Translations under genes and position numbers: made by a program
Assembly: GCA_905221605.1 (NCBI GenBank)
Contig: CAJNDS010002446.1
Coordinates: 174,537-238,536, forward strand
Source: Symbiodinium natans
Taxonomy: Eukaryota > Sar > Dinophyceae > Suessiales > Symbiodiniaceae
Direction: 5' to 3'
Length of the DNA stretch: 64,000 nucleotides
In this document: positions 9,946 through 21,585 of the stretch, piece by piece
Layout: each line of letters begins with the position of its first letter
Numbering within the stretch: position 1 is the first letter of the stretch
Notes under the pieces: model-generated
What the model was told of the DNA's origin: nothing
What the model saw: only the letters and a program-made list of their open reading frames with translations
The model's database searches: none

Positions 9946-12520
9946 GATAGGCATTTCGCATGGACCTACTCAAAGCCCAGCCAGAAAACTACACCTGCTG
10001 ATGCGAAAAGAATCAAACGTGCTTGTTTTTCCGATTTCCAAGGAGCCAAAACCTCAAAATCGACACTGTTTGATTTTTTGGTGCTAATTTGATAGGCATT
10101 TCGCACCTACTCAAAGCCCAGCCAGAAAACCACACCTGCTGATGCGAAAAAAATCAAACGTGCTTGTTTTTCCGATTTCCAAGGAGCCAAAACCTCAAAA
10201 TCGACACTGTTTGATTTTTTGGTGCTAATTTGATAGGCATTTCGCACCTACTCAAAGCCCAGCCAGAAAACCACACCTGCTGATGCGAAAAGAATCAAAC
10301 GTGCTTGTTTTTCCGATTTCCATGGAGCCAAAACCTCAAAATCGACACTGTTTGATTTTTTGGTGCTAATTTGATAGGCATTTCGCACCTCCTCAGGGCC
10401 CAGTAAACCGCACCCAGAGCCAGAAAACTACACCTGCTGATGCGAAAAGAATCAAACGTGCTTGTTTTTCCGATTTCCAAGGAGCCAAAACCTCAAAATC
10501 GACACTGTTTGATTTTTTTGGTGCTATTTGATAGGCATTTCGCACGGACCTACTCAAAGCCCAGCCAGAAAACTACACCTGGTGATGCGAAAATACACAG
10601 GGGGCTAAGGAGTGGGTAGCGCCATGGGTAAGACGTCAACCCTTAAACCGGAAGGACCGCGGTTCGAATCCCCCCTACGACGTGGAACAAACGACTTAGT
10701 GGCTGCCACTAATCCGTTTCGCGGTTTTGGGTATTTACAATAAAGTCAGTGGTATGCTGAGCCGCTTCCCCCTCTACCTATAAACCTTTCCCGACCAGTT
10801 GGTCTGCCTAATACTTGCTGGGCCTCTGGGCAGCAATTTAAGAGGCGTAATGCTGCTAATTTGATAGGCATTTCGCACCTACTCAGAGCCCAGTAAACCG
10901 CACCCAGAAAACCACACCTGCTGATGCGAAAAAAATCAAACGCGCTTGTTTTCCCGATTTCCAAGGAGCCAAAACCTCAAAATTGATACTGTTTGATTTT
11001 TTTGGTGCTATTTGATAGGCATTTCGCATGGGCCTACTCAAAGCCCAGCCAGAAAACTACACCTGCTGATGCGAAAAGAATCAAACGTGCTTGTTTTTCC
11101 GATTTCCAAGGAGCCAAAACCTCAAAATCGACACTGTTTGATTTTTTGGTGCTAATTTGATAGGCATTTCGCACCTACTCAAAGCCCAGCCAGAAAACTA
11201 CACCTGCTGATGTGAAAAGAATCAAACGTGCTTGTTTTTCCGATTTCCAAGGAGCCAAAACCTCAAAATCGACACTGTTTGATTTTTTGGTGCTAATTTG
11301 ATAGGCATTTCGCACCTACGCAAAGCCCAGCCAGAAAACCACACCTGCTGATGCGAAAAAAATCAAACGTGCTTGTTTTTCCGATTTCCAAGGAGCCAAA
11401 ACCTCAAAATCGACACTGTTTGATTTTTTGGTGCTAATTTGATAGCCATTTCGCACCTACTCAGAGCCCTGTAAACCGCACCCAGAAAACCACACCTGCT
11501 GATGCGAAAAAAATCAAACGCGCTTGTTTTCCCGATTTCCAAGGAGCCAAAACCTCAAAATCGATACTGTTTGATTCTTTTGGTGCTATTTGATAGGCAT
11601 TTCGCATGGACCTACTCAAAGCCCAGCCAGAAAACTACACCTGCTGATGCGAAAAGAATCAAACGTGCTTGTTTTTCCGATTTCCAAGGAGCCAAAACCT
11701 CAAAATCGACACTGTTTGATTTTTTGGTGCTAATTTGATAGGCATTTCGCACCTACTCAAAGCCCAGCCAGAAAACCACACCTGCTGATGCGAAAAAAAT
11801 CAAACGTGCTTGTTTTTCCGATTTCCAAGGAGCCAAAACCTCAAAATCGACACTGTTTGATTTTTTGGTGCTAATTTGATAGGCATTTCGCACCTACTCA
11901 AAGCCCAGCCAGAAAACCACACCTGCTGATGCGAAAAGAATCAAACGTGCTTGTTTTTCCGATTTCCAAGGAGCCAAAACCTCAAAATCGACACTGTTTG
12001 ATTTTTTGGTGCTAATTTGATAGGCATTTCGCACCTACTCAAAGCCCAGCCAGAAAACCACACCTGCTGATGCGAAAAAAATCAAACGTGCTTGTTTTTC
12101 CGATTTCCAAGGAGCCAAAACCTCAAAATCGACACTGTTTGATTTTTTGGTGCTAATTTGATAGGCATTTCGCACCTACTCAAAGCCCAGCCAGAAAACC
12201 ACACCTGCTGATGCGAAAAGAATCAAACGTGCTTGTTTTTCCGATTTCCATGGAGCCAAAACCTCAAAATCGACACTGTTTGATTTTTTGGTGCTAATTT
12301 GATAGGCATTTCGCACCTCCTCAGGGCCCAGTAAACCGCACCCAGAGCCAGAAAACTACACCTGCTGATGCGAAAAGAATCAAACGTGCTTGTTTTTCCG
12401 ATTTCCAAGGAGCCAAAACCTCAAAATCGACACTGTTTGATTTTTTTGGTGCTATTTGATAGGCATTTCGCACGGACCTACTCAAAGCCCAGCCAGAAAA
12501 CTACACCTGTTGATGCGAAA
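9946..12520. repeat. 141-bp satellite array
   Basis: About 15 tandem copies, each starting GATAGGCATTTCGCAC (for example 9946, 10091, 10232, 10373, 10530, 11159, 11300, 11441, 11736, 11877, 12018, 12159, 12300, 12457). Spacing is 141 bp in most units and about 145-157 bp in variants carrying GTAAACCGCACCCAGAG. Units are nearly identical, implying recent expansion. A larger duplication is visible: 10091-10850 recurs at offset about 1928 bp. Open frames seen here are by-products of the repeat. Confidence 0.95.
10597..10690 (+). repeat. tRNA-like (SINE-type) cassette, copy 1
   Basis: Contains a perfect B-box (GGTTCGAATCC, about 10671-10681) and an A-box-like TAGCGCCATGGG about 50 bp upstream, as in tRNA-derived pol III promoters. 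The T-stem does not pair well, so a working tRNA is unlikely. It interrupts the 141-bp array and is followed by about 170 bp of unit-unrelated sequence. Confidence 0.6.
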
Positions 12521-12523
12521 ATA

Positions 12524-12618
12524 CACAGGGGGGCTAAGGAGTGGGTAGCGCCATGGGTAAGACGTCAACCCTTAAACCGGAAGGACCGCGGTTCGAATCC
12601 CCCCTACGACGTGGAACA
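12524..12618 (+). repeat. tRNA-like (SINE-type) cassette, copy 2
   Basis: Nearly identical to the cassette at 10597 and displaced by about 1928 bp. It carries the same B-box (12590-12600) and A-box-like segment. It marks the right end of the satellite array, after which sequence becomes unique. Confidence 0.6.
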
Positions 12619-12960
12619 AACGACTTAGTGGCTGCCACTAATCCGTTTCGCGGTTTTGGGTATTTACAATAAAGTCAGTGGTATGCTGAGCCGCTTCCCC
12701 CTCTACCAAACCTATAAACCTTTCCCGACCAGTTGGTCTGCCTAAGAGGGTTTGGGCAGCAGTTTAAAAGGTGTAAAACTTGCTGGACCTTCTGACGGCC
12801 AGGGACCCGACAACCCAAACCGGAAAAACCCCAAACCAAACTCCGTCAAACCTTCAAACCCAAAAAAAAAACCAACAACCAAACTCTAATCCCCAACCCA
12901 AATCCCACAAGCTTGTTATTTAAGGGTTTTTTGGGTTACGATTCGCAACTGTGGAGAGAG

Positions 12961-13045
12961 AGTTTGGCCTAGTGGTAGAGCACGTCTCTATCGATCACAT
13001 ACCGGTAGTAATCGAGTATCGAACCGAACCGTGACCACCAATACT
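12961..13045 (+). repeat. tRNA-like A-box sequence
   Basis: TGGCCTAGTGGTAGAGC (about 12965-12981) is a canonical tRNA A-box. A B-box-like TATCGAACCG follows about 40 bp on. Downstream are repeated ACCGGTAGTAATCG-type words. A tRNA-derived SINE head or tRNA pseudogene is likely; I could not draw a complete cloverleaf. Confidence 0.4.
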
Positions 13046-13206
13046 ACCAATACTTTATCGAGTAGTAATCGGTAACATATCGGTATTGATCGAACCGGTA
13101 GATTACATCCATGTTCATGGGGTTTTGAGGTTAGGGCTTGGCGCTTCGGACATGCCAAGATTTGCTGTCGCCGTCCAGGGTGTCGGGACAAGGATTGTGG
13201 GATGCG

Positions 13207-13337
13207 CTTCAGCTCATTGTACTTACTGTTGGTTCGCAGGGCATGAGGGAACCAGCCCATATATACCCTTTAAGGGGGTATATAGGGTACCTCATTCCCT
13301 CATTCCCTACAAGCCAACAGTAAGTGCAGGGATGCGC
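13207..13337. mobile_element. MITE-like foldback, family 5
   Basis: A long hairpin centred on TATATACCC-TTTAA-GGGGGTATATA, with arms including ACTTACTGTTGG/CCAACAGTAAGT. Nine-base direct repeats GGGATGCGC lie at 13199-13207 and 13329-13337 and look like a target-site duplication. Confidence 0.75.
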
Positions 13338-13409
13338 AAAGAAGTCAGGCTTGCGAGGGTGGACCCTCCTGTCAGTCGTCCAGGCTTGATGTGATCAATA
13401 CGGCAACCA

Positions 13410-14015
13410 TAAACCCTAAACCCTAAACCCTAAACCCTACACCCTAAACCCTAAACCCTAAATCCTAAACCCTAAACCCTAAACCCAAACCATGTGTTCA
13501 ACCCTTTCTCGCCCAAACAATCGCCACATGCTGAAACTTGCGTTGTACAATTCAGATAAGACTCCTCAGCACTGCGTGGCATGCAGGGGATATTTAGCGT
13601 TTAGGGTTTAGGGTTTAGGGTTTAGGGTTTAGGGTTTAGGGTTTCTCACCATATTTCTGTACAGTAGCTCCTCCTCGTGCGAGACCAGGGGTTAGGGTTT
13701 AGGGTTTAGGGTTTAGTTTTAGGGTGTAGAGTCTAGAACTCCACCCATTTCTCTCCGACTCAATGGCCCCATGCACTCAGCGTGGGTCCACAGTCAGGGG
13801 TTTCGGGGTTCAGGATTTAGCGTCTGGCCCTCATCCCACAATCCAGGAACCCAGATGGTCAGTTCTGAAAATGATGGACCCTTTTTGGGAACTCTAAATA
13901 TTATGGGGCCGTCTTATAACGGCGTGACCGCACCAAAACCGATCCGGGAACCTAAAACCAAACCCATCGCAATCAGAGCGTGTGGAATGCGAGCTCGGGT
14001 GTGTGTTGCTGAGCG
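13410..14015. repeat. Telomere-type blocks and a half MITE
   Basis: CCCTAAA block at 13410-13488, TTTAGGG at 13600-13645 and 13688-13715. The left half of MITE family 2 (GGTCAGTTCTGAAAATGATGGACCC) lies near 13858-13935, without the right arm. Confidence 0.7.
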
Positions 14016-15060
14016 ATGCAACCGGTTTCGGGGAAGTCCCGTGCATTTCCAGCCCATTTTCTAGCCTCAAAGAAGAGGACCGATTTTCGGTCCTCCTCTT
14101 TCGGAGAATTCGGGACCCCTAGTCACGCGCCCCACGCACCCCTTGTCCCGGACTGTCCTCCCGCAGTGCACCACAGTACCTCTCCGTCCTTCACCTTCCA
14201 CACCACCATGTTTCCCGACAGCGACCCTACTACACTGTGCTGCGACGTGACGCTTTCTCATTCGCTGCATGCACTAGGACGCGAAGCAGCAAGTGATCCT
14301 CCGTTCCCCCCCAACATGTCCTAAATACGGATTATGGGGATTTGGGTGGGGAGGCTGGGACTTCGGCAAAGTTGTTCGTCATGCAAAACATGCATGATGA
14401 AAAGAACCCCACTCACACCAGCAAGCTCAAAGGAAAGGTGCAAATGCAAACGTCAAAGTCAGCAGCGGACTGTGACTATGCCGAAAGCAAATGTGTGAGC
14501 AACTTACGTTGTCCCATCCCGCGAGGCCCCAAAGCTCGCCCCCTGCATGGTCCCCCTGCCCGCACCCGGTCGCTCCTCCCGTCACGTCCTGTGGGGTCCC
14601 ACCGCCAAAGCTCGCAATTTCCCTCCCGTCCATCCTCCCGTCCCGTGCCCGTCTCGTGCACGGGTCCAATCCAAAGCCCTCCCGTCCCGTCCCGTCCGCC
14701 TCCCGTGCCCGTCCCTGGAGCTTAAAATTTGTCACGCACCGTCCCGTCGGCCACCGCCCAAAATCCTCGCAGCCCCCCTGCTTGGTATCCCTAGACGAGA
14801 ACCCAACCCCCAAGGGGAATTTTACATACCATCATGGCCAGACGTGCACCATCTCTCTTCCCATCCTCTCCACGCTGCCCGGAAAGATTTGGCGCACTCT
14901 GCGATCGGTGGATCGAAGGCTCATCCTGCCACTTAGCTTAGGGCTTAGAGTATGTGCCAGACATGAGCAGGGGGGTTTCTGGGGATTCGCCACTCAACAT
15001 GTGGCTTCAGCTTAGGGTTTAGGGTTTGGGGCCCTAGAGGGCTTAGGGCTTAGGGTTTAG
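14016..15060. other. C-rich stretch with CCCGTCC repeats, no supported gene
   Basis: Overlapping frames of 100-170 codons on both strands are driven by C-rich low-complexity sequence (14560-14720, many CCCGTCCCGTCC words). None shows a family motif. Confidence 0.5.
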
Positions 15061-15162
15061 GGTTTGGGGCTTCTACGGCACCTTGCTGGGAGTGGGAAGG
15101 TCATGCAGTAGACACACGCACCTCGGTCTTTGGGAAGACTTGGATTTTTTGAAGGTGCTTGG

Positions 15163-15263
15163 AGGTTCATGGTACTTATTAACCAATCATGACTGTACTT
15201 ATCACCCACTGATAGTTGGGGTTCTAAGTACAGATACAATTGGTCAATAATTACCATGAACCT
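15163..15263. mobile_element. MITE-like foldback, family 4
   Basis: Inverted ends of about 38 bp: AGGTTCATGGTACTTATTAACCAATC at the left matches the reverse complement of the right end, with TGTACTTA/TAAGTACA closing the arms. A fragment (GTCATGGTACTTATGAAG) occurs near 58450. Confidence 0.8.
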
Positions 15264-15269
15264 TCAAGT

Positions 15270-16800
15270 ATGGAAGCACTAGGCCAACCCTCGGCGAGGC
15301 TTCTTGCCATCCTTATGAACGGAAAAGACCCCAGAAAGTTGGGGGCCCCAAAACTACTAGCAAGGACAGCACCTACTCTAAACCCTAAATGGGGCTTATG
15401 GAAGCCCAGACCGCTGCAAGTCACGGATCAGCCTGTGTTGTGATACCTTGGCTCTTCTGCGGGTTTTAGGCCATATGGGGGGGGGGGGGGGGGGGGGGGG
15501 GGGGTCCGCAATTAGGGTACCTTATTGGGGTCCTTACAAGGGAACACTCTACTATTCGGGGGGCGGGGGGGGGGGTGAATGCTAGGGATCCCCGATTGAT
15601 TTTCGTAAGCCCCCATAGAAGCATGTCAGAACCCTCTCACGCGATGTCCCGTGCTCGCAGCCGTGACGCCCGAACCCTGCCAAGGTGAATTCCTGCATTT
15701 TCGAGTTTAGGGTTTAGGGTTTCGGGTTTAGGGTATAGGGCTGAAACCGTCGGGTTTGCGCGTAGATGAGGCCCCCAAACAAGACTTCCCTTCCCGGAAG
15801 AAAAACAAAAAACAGAGCAGGGATCATTTGACCGGTTACCAAAATCATTCATGGGAAAACCTGAGAAACCATGATGGCTTGATCCAAAGTGCAGGAGAAG
15901 CGCTAAAGATGTAAAATGATGTAAACTTCTGGATGCCCCCACAACCAAACACAGGTTCATACAACATAGGACAACTTCAGTTAAGGCTTAGGTTTCCGGT
16001 TCCTAAACCTTAAACCCTAAACCCTAAACCCTAAACCCTAAACCCTTCTGTGCGAGCCGAGCTGCGTACACTGCATCATCGGCCAGGATCGCCGTCGGAA
16101 GGAAATAAAAGGCAGCTAGGACTTGAAAAGAAAACTGTGCGGGTTTTGGGTTTTGGGTTTAGGGTTTAGGGTTTAGGGTTTAGGGTTTAGGGTTTAGGGT
16201 TTAGGGATATCGGGTTTAGGGTTTAGGGTTTAGGGTATAGGGTATAGGGTTTAGGGTTTAGGGTTTAGGGTTTAGGTCTCAGGGCCTGCAACACTCACAA
16301 GCAATCGCAGCACGCAATTTCCAAGATATTTCGATCCCAAGCCACGCCACCCTGAGCACCGAGCCTGAAACCTCCCGGAACTCTGAGCCACTAAGCCCTG
16401 AACCCGAAACCCTAAACCCTAAACCCTAAACCCTAAACCCTAAACCCGAAACCCTAAACCGGAAAACCCTGAGGTCATGCGTCCGGTCCAGGGTTTCGTG
16501 TTTGGATTTGCTGCGAACCTTTGGTTGGGGAGTTGGGCCAACCAATTTTGCAAACCTAACTTCCTTTCAGGGAAACCTAACCTACACCCTCAAGCCCTAA
16601 ACTTCCTAAACCTCCAAACCCTAGTTAGACCGAAGCTTTGCAAAGTTGAAACTGCCGGGAGCCGAAACCCGATACCCGCAAACTCCTTAGCACTGCACCT
16701 GCTGGGAAACCCTGATTCGGGGTTTAGGGCTTAGGGTTTCGGGTTCAGAGTTTAGGGTTTAGGCTTTAACGTAAAAAAAAAAACAACAATCCATTGGCAT
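15270..16800. other. Mixed unique and telomere-type DNA
   Basis: A poly-G tract at 15478-15504 and TTTAGGG/CCCTAAA blocks at 15700-15740, 16012-16045, 16140-16275 and 16405-16465. A minus-strand open piece around 16045-16118 reads like protein (an LAAFYFLPTAILADD-type stretch), but neither its borders nor a family could be set. Confidence 0.4.
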
Positions 16801-17660
16801 TCCAAAAAGCCAACACTTTCCGGGGTTTCAGTACTCCTGCCATGCAGACGAGGTCCCAGTTCCAGCAATAGGCATTAAAACCTCTAAAGACATATACATT
16901 ACAGCAAAAGCACAAAGTAGAACACAATCCAACTTCTGGGAAAGCAGGATGAACCTGATGATGCAACCTCTCAAGGCGAAAAGACTTGACGCATACAGTG
17001 TAAAACCCACCCTTGACTACACTTCTTGTCACCTTCAGGATCCAAGGGTTGAACAAGAAACAGAGTCATTTGAGTTCGGGCAATTGCAAGAATTCAATGA
17101 AAACAATCCTAGATCTCTTCTGTCGCTCTCACTGTATTTGCTCTCGATGTATCGCTGCTGCTGGTGCCGAGAATCATGGTGCCCAGCCGTGTGATCGTCC
17201 ATTGAATACAGCTGTTCAAGGGGCATGGCCCTAAACCCTAAACCCTAAACCCTAAACCCTAAACCCTAAACCCTAAACCCTAAACCCTAAACCCTAAACC
17301 CTAAACCCTAAACCCTAAACCCTAAACCCAATGCCGACTGTTAGGCGCACCAGAGTCAAAAGAAACACCAGCCTTTTTGGGTCACCATGACGCGTGTGGC
17401 GTACGGTCTCATCTTTGCTCGCTTGGCACTCGGAAGTTGTATCCTGGCAATCAGATGATGAGGGAAGTTTTGCATGAAGCTGAGTCTTACGGCCCAGGAA
17501 CTTCCCAAATTGTATGGAATGTCATAAGACCACATGCAGAAACCCAGGGAGTCAGTTGGTATCAGAATGGATATTCTGAGGTAGTTTGTAGCATAATGAT
17601 CTTGTGGCTTACATGTAGGCCATTCTGTGCACACACACACACACACACACACACAAGCTC
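16801..17660. other. Two unique pieces flanking a telomere array
   Basis: 16801-17225 and 17340-17660 have open frames on both strands with no recognisable motif. The CCCTAAA array between them (17228-17330) has about 14 clean units. An AC dinucleotide run at 17631-17655 ends the second piece. Confidence 0.5.
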
Positions 17661-18415
17661 GTGAACACGCTTTTGAATCTGTCGGTGCTCGCTCAAGTCT
17701 TGCGCGCGTTTAATGCCCTAAAAAAATCAAAGAAGTCAGAAAAACCACAGGTACGGAGCCCACCAGCCCCATGAAACGCCTTGTTGGCCCCATGGGGTGG
17801 CTGAGTCAATCGCTTTCCCAGTTCAGCTGTGACTGTCGGGCCCGAATTGCGCATCCTACCCTAAACCCTAAGCTCTCAACTCTAAACTTTGAAGTTCAGG
17901 GCGCCTGCTTGGGGTTCGGGCTGTAGCAGGCTAACCCTAAGCCCTAAAGCCCTAAACTCCTGTGAACGAAAGTTTTTCACGCCACCAGCCCTTTAAACAA
18001 CGCACCCCTTCAAGGGGTGCCTAAGTTTGAACGCCTAGGAAAGTCTTGACCCCATGCTCTGAACCTCACAGATAGCTTGGCCCCCTGTGGGCCGAGGGTT
18101 ACAGTGGGGTTGAGGGTTTAGGGTTCAGGGTTTGGAGTTGCGGGTAAGGTTTGACGTCTTAGAGTTTCTAGAATTTTGGGGTAACCTTTCCTGACGAGCG
18201 GCTGTCAATCTCAAGACTTTGAATGCTCAGGGAACAGGAAGCCATATTATGAGGACCCCTAAACCCTTAAAACAAGGGCACGCAAAGGGAATCCCAGGTA
18301 TGTCGGAGGCATGTAGTTCGAAGTATCAGTTCCAGGCTCCCGACATCATGTAAAGCCATCCTATTCCTGAAACTCTTGTTCCTCTTGAGGACATGCGCAA
18401 CACATGGCCCAACAG
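17661..18415. other. Unique stretch, nothing supported
   Basis: Contains scattered single telomere-like words (17860-17960, 18110-18135) but no array, gene or foldback that I can support. Confidence 0.5.
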
Positions 18416-18421
18416 CACTGC

Positions 18422-18628
18422 GGACGAGTACGACGATTACGACGAGTACGACGAGTACGACGATATTGCGAACTACGACGATTGCGACGATTACGACGAG
18501 CACGACGAGCCCGACGAGTACGACGATTACGACGAGTACGACGAGTACGACGAGTACGACGAGTACGACGATATTGCGAATTACGACGATTGCGACGATT
18601 ACGACGATTACGACGATGGCGACGATTA
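18422..18628. repeat. GACGATTAC/GACGAGTAC minisatellite
   Basis: Nine-base units (three-base subunits GAC, GAN, TAC) fill about 200 bp. They read open in several frames, for example as Asp/Tyr/Glu repeats on plus. The openness follows from the repeat, so no gene is called. Confidence 0.9.
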
Positions 18629-18925
18629 TAAGTATTGTTATTGTGCTAGTATTGTGACTAGTATCATGGTTATTCTTATATTTATGTATGTGCTTCAGGG
18701 CACCGGCAATCTCCATCCACAAGAACCCGAGCCTATCCCGACCCTAAACCCCAAAGCTAAACCCAAAAGCCCTAAACCCTAAAGCCCTAAAATCCTAAAA
18801 CACTAAAACCCTAAAACCCCAAAGCCCTGAAACCCTACAGACCCCAAAAAACCTCTAGAAACCCAAAAAAACCCTACAAACCCTAAGAACCCCTAAAAAA
18901 ACCATGCCCCATGCGGCTTAGCCAC

Positions 18926-18986
18926 CTGGACCTCAGATAGGCTGTCGTAGATCTCGCGCTGACACTTTTCGAACTTCACTTTCGGC
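18926..18986 (-). CDS. Cryptic 61-nt exon, YDSLSE family, copy 1
   Basis: Minus-strand exon after an acceptor CCAG, with a GT donor after base 18926. It encodes PKVKFEKCQREIYDSLSEVQ with the same 61-nt length and phase as 3510-3570. Upstream minus-strand candidates at 22085-22229 and 23212-23323 may be from the same transcription unit. Function unknown. Confidence 0.5.
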
Positions 18987-19032
18987 CTGGCTGGGTTCCG
19001 GCTATCACTAGCACCTCTTAGGGCTTTGGGAT

Positions 19033-19205
19033 GTTTAGGGTTTAGGGCTTAGGGTTGAGGGTTTAGGGTTTAGGGTTTAGGGTTTGGGGTTTGGGGTTTG
19101 GGGTTTGGTTTAGTAGGGCTTAGTAGGGTTTAGTAGGGTTAGTAGGGCTTAGTAGGGTTTAGGCTTTAGGCTTTAGGCTTTACGGTTTAGGGTTTAGGGT
19201 TTAGG
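19033..19205. repeat. TTTAGGG array with TTTGGGG and TTAGTAGGG variants
   Basis: Standard units give way to TTTGGGG, then to a TTAGTAGGG variant run (19110-19160), then to TTTAGGC. Confidence 0.85.
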
Positions 19206-19462
19206 TCTTTCAATCGAAAGCTCAAGGGGCCAGGGGTTGAACGGGAATGTTTGAAGGGCTTCATGTGGCGTAGCTACTTTGACATGAAGTGTCAAACGCT
19301 TGGGGAGTGACCGAGAGTGTAGCCTGCTTCGCCTTAGAGTATGGGACATCCCTAAACCCTAAACCCTAAACCCTAAACCCTCAACTTAGGTGGCTTTCGA
19401 GGGTTCGGGTTTAGGAAAGCAACCCCGTGGCGCAGCATTCTTGAAAGCCGCAACTCCCAATG

Positions 19463-19659
19463 TTGGGATGTTCCCCCTTGCGTTTAGGGTTTAGAGTTTA
19501 GGGTTTAGGGTTTAGGGTTTAGGGTTTAGGGTTTAGGGTTTAGGGTTTAGGGTTTAGGGTTTAGGGTTTAGGTTTAGGGTAACGGCTCCTTAATGGGGAT
19601 TCGAGTACCCGCCATTATCATCCCCCTTAAAGACTGTTAGCATAAGGGGGAACATCCCC
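19463..19659. mobile_element. MITE-like family 1, copy 4, split by telomere repeat
   Basis: The left arm TTGGGATGTTCCCCCTT is followed at once by about 14 TTTAGGG units (19480-19580). The element then resumes with AACGGCTCCTTAATGGGG and finishes with the usual right arm AAGGGGGAACATCCCC. Compared with other copies, only about five bases at the breakpoint (ATACT) are replaced. Confidence 0.85.
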
Positions 19660-20939
19660 ATCCCATGTGCCCAAGTCGGCGCTACTTTTTCACTGAGCTG
19701 AGTAGGACGAGCTTGAGGGTATGGTGGGTCTGGAGGGTCGTGCACCTCCTGTCGGAAAGTAGGGCTTGCACTAGCGGGTGGGCAGCGCGCTTAAGAAGAC
19801 ACCGCATGCCCCCCTACAAGGGCGCAAAACGAGCCCTTGAAACAGGTCGGCTCTGGGAAAAGCCATGTGTACAGGAGAAGCCTTGCAAAGGGCGCCGCGC
19901 GCGGCATAGGCTCCTGGTCAGCCGACCCAGTCTACATTGAGTCCACATCGACTGAAGCCGCCTGCACGGCTGCATGCCACCCATGATCCTGAAAGTCAGC
20001 TGACCCGGCTCTCGAAAAGAAAGGAATATGGCAGCAAAGTGACAGATCGATCTGTCCCAGACCTTCGCGTCTTCACGACGTCGCATCTTCACGCACCATC
20101 GCTTCGCAAAGGTCGGCTTAGAAACTGTAAAGTTGCAGCTGTGCTTCACCTAAACCCTAAACCCTAAACCCTAAACCCTAAACCCTAAACCCTAAACCCT
20201 AAACCCTAAACCCTAAACCCTAAACCCTAAACCCTAAACTTCTTGGAACCCCAAGGCCTCGGATGGATGGACCCAGGGTTCCCCCAACCCTAAGCTCCAG
20301 TAGGCTTTCACTGTTTGGGGTTTAGGGTTTAGGGTTTCGGGTTTAGGGTTTAGGGTTTGGGGTTTGGGGTTTGGGGTTTAGGGTTCCGAAGTCTTGACGG
20401 TGAAGCACATATAAACAAAGTCGGAGTAAGACATAAAGCGTTGGGCAGTGGTGGGCTCTGCCGAATCAAGAAACTCAAACGAAGCAGGGTTTATATTCCT
20501 TGTATCCCCCAAAAGAACACCCCACACGTACACTCACCAATATAGAAAGGGACCTTCTATACAACTCACCAATAACAGTAGTATATACATATAGACATAT
20601 ATACATAGATACCTTTATACACCTATACACATATATATATATATATATAAACCCTGTCTCAAATGGATCTATACATAGCTCTCCGGCGTTTCCGGGGAGC
20701 TCCTTTCGGGTGAAGTCTCGCTCACGTCTTGTTGAGGAGCGGGGCTGATCTGGCCGGCCACGATCTTCTCCTGTGGGTAATACATACATATCAGTACGGT
20801 TCTGCGTCATACATAGCAGCACAGAATGTATGACCATACACGGAACAAATAACATGACACAACCACACACCGTGTCTAATGTCTTGAAACTCAAATTCAG
20901 ACTCTAAAGGCTACAGGGGGACGATCCCGGCACAAAAGT
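19660..20939. other. Unique DNA with one telomere array, no supported gene
   Basis: CCCTAAA array at 20150-20240 (about 13 units) and TTTAGGG/TTTGGGG at 20318-20385. An AT dinucleotide run lies at about 20630-20650. Open frames at 19665-20167 and 20475-20894 show no family motif. Confidence 0.5.
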
Positions 20940-21247
20940 TCAGAGTGTCTCCTCCGTGGTTGGCGCACAAGGCCGCCCGATGACGGCCTGCGCGCCACTG
21001 AGTGCCGGCGGTGGGAGGTCGTGGAGCGTCGTAAGGTCGTGCAGGCTGCCTGCCTCCTCCTTACGCCCCCTGGTGCGGAAGTGGCGGCACAGGACCACGA
21101 CCCCGACCGAGCAGCAGCCCATAAGCAGAGCCAGCATGAGGAGGATCCAAAACACCGCATCGTCGCGTGCCGCAGCCAACCAAGGCACTTGCACGACGGG
21201 ACAGCTGGTGGAGTCAAAGTTGGAGTTTGCCGCGAACATGTTCCTAT
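20940..21247 (-). CDS. Possible last exon of a single-pass membrane protein
   Basis: Minus-strand open frame from a TATAG acceptor (near 21248) to a TGA at 20940. It begins NMFAANSNFDSTSCPVVQVP, then has a strong hydrophobic segment (FWILLMLALLMGCCSVGVVV), a basic stop-transfer patch (RHFRTRGRKEE) and a polar tail of about 45 residues. This is the layout of a type I membrane protein C-terminus. The plus-strand frames of the same DNA look worse. Upstream exons were not found. Confidence 0.45.
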
Positions 21248-21585
21248 ACTGAACTTGGAACCCTAGCAAAAATTATAATTTTAGCTGTTTCTTAGGAGTT
21301 ACAGTACCCAAAAAGTAAAAAATATTTCCAAGCATCCCTAAGGTTCAATGCACCTTTGGTGGCTTCCAAGGTCACCAAGAGGGGTGCCTGCTCCACATCC
21401 CCACACGTCAGGAGCGCGAAGTGCCAGTCGCGAGCAGCGCTGGTCCTTAAGTTTTCTGGGGGCACTTGCCTACACCCTCATTTCTGCTGCCAGTCACCTC
21501 GGCATATGCCGGGAAGGAAGTGTTCGTAGCTGCCAGCGCCAAGCAACCCACCCCCCCAACAAACCGAAAGAGCCTGCTTACACCC

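Noticed and set aside
10597-10690. Functional tRNA gene
   Set aside because: The B-box is perfect but T-stem and acceptor pairing are poor, and it is duplicated within a satellite.
10295-12408. Identical 61-codon frames in the satellite
   Set aside because: They recur because the 141-bp unit recurs; no coding signature, so treated as satellite by-products.
14342-15015. Overlapping frames of 127-174 codons
   Set aside because: Low-complexity CCCGTCC sequence with mutually exclusive frames on both strands and no motif.
18393-18782. Asp/Tyr/Glu-rich frame on plus and Val/Ile-rich frame on minus
   Set aside because: Both arise from the GAC-GAN-TAC minisatellite and are open only because of its 9-bp period.
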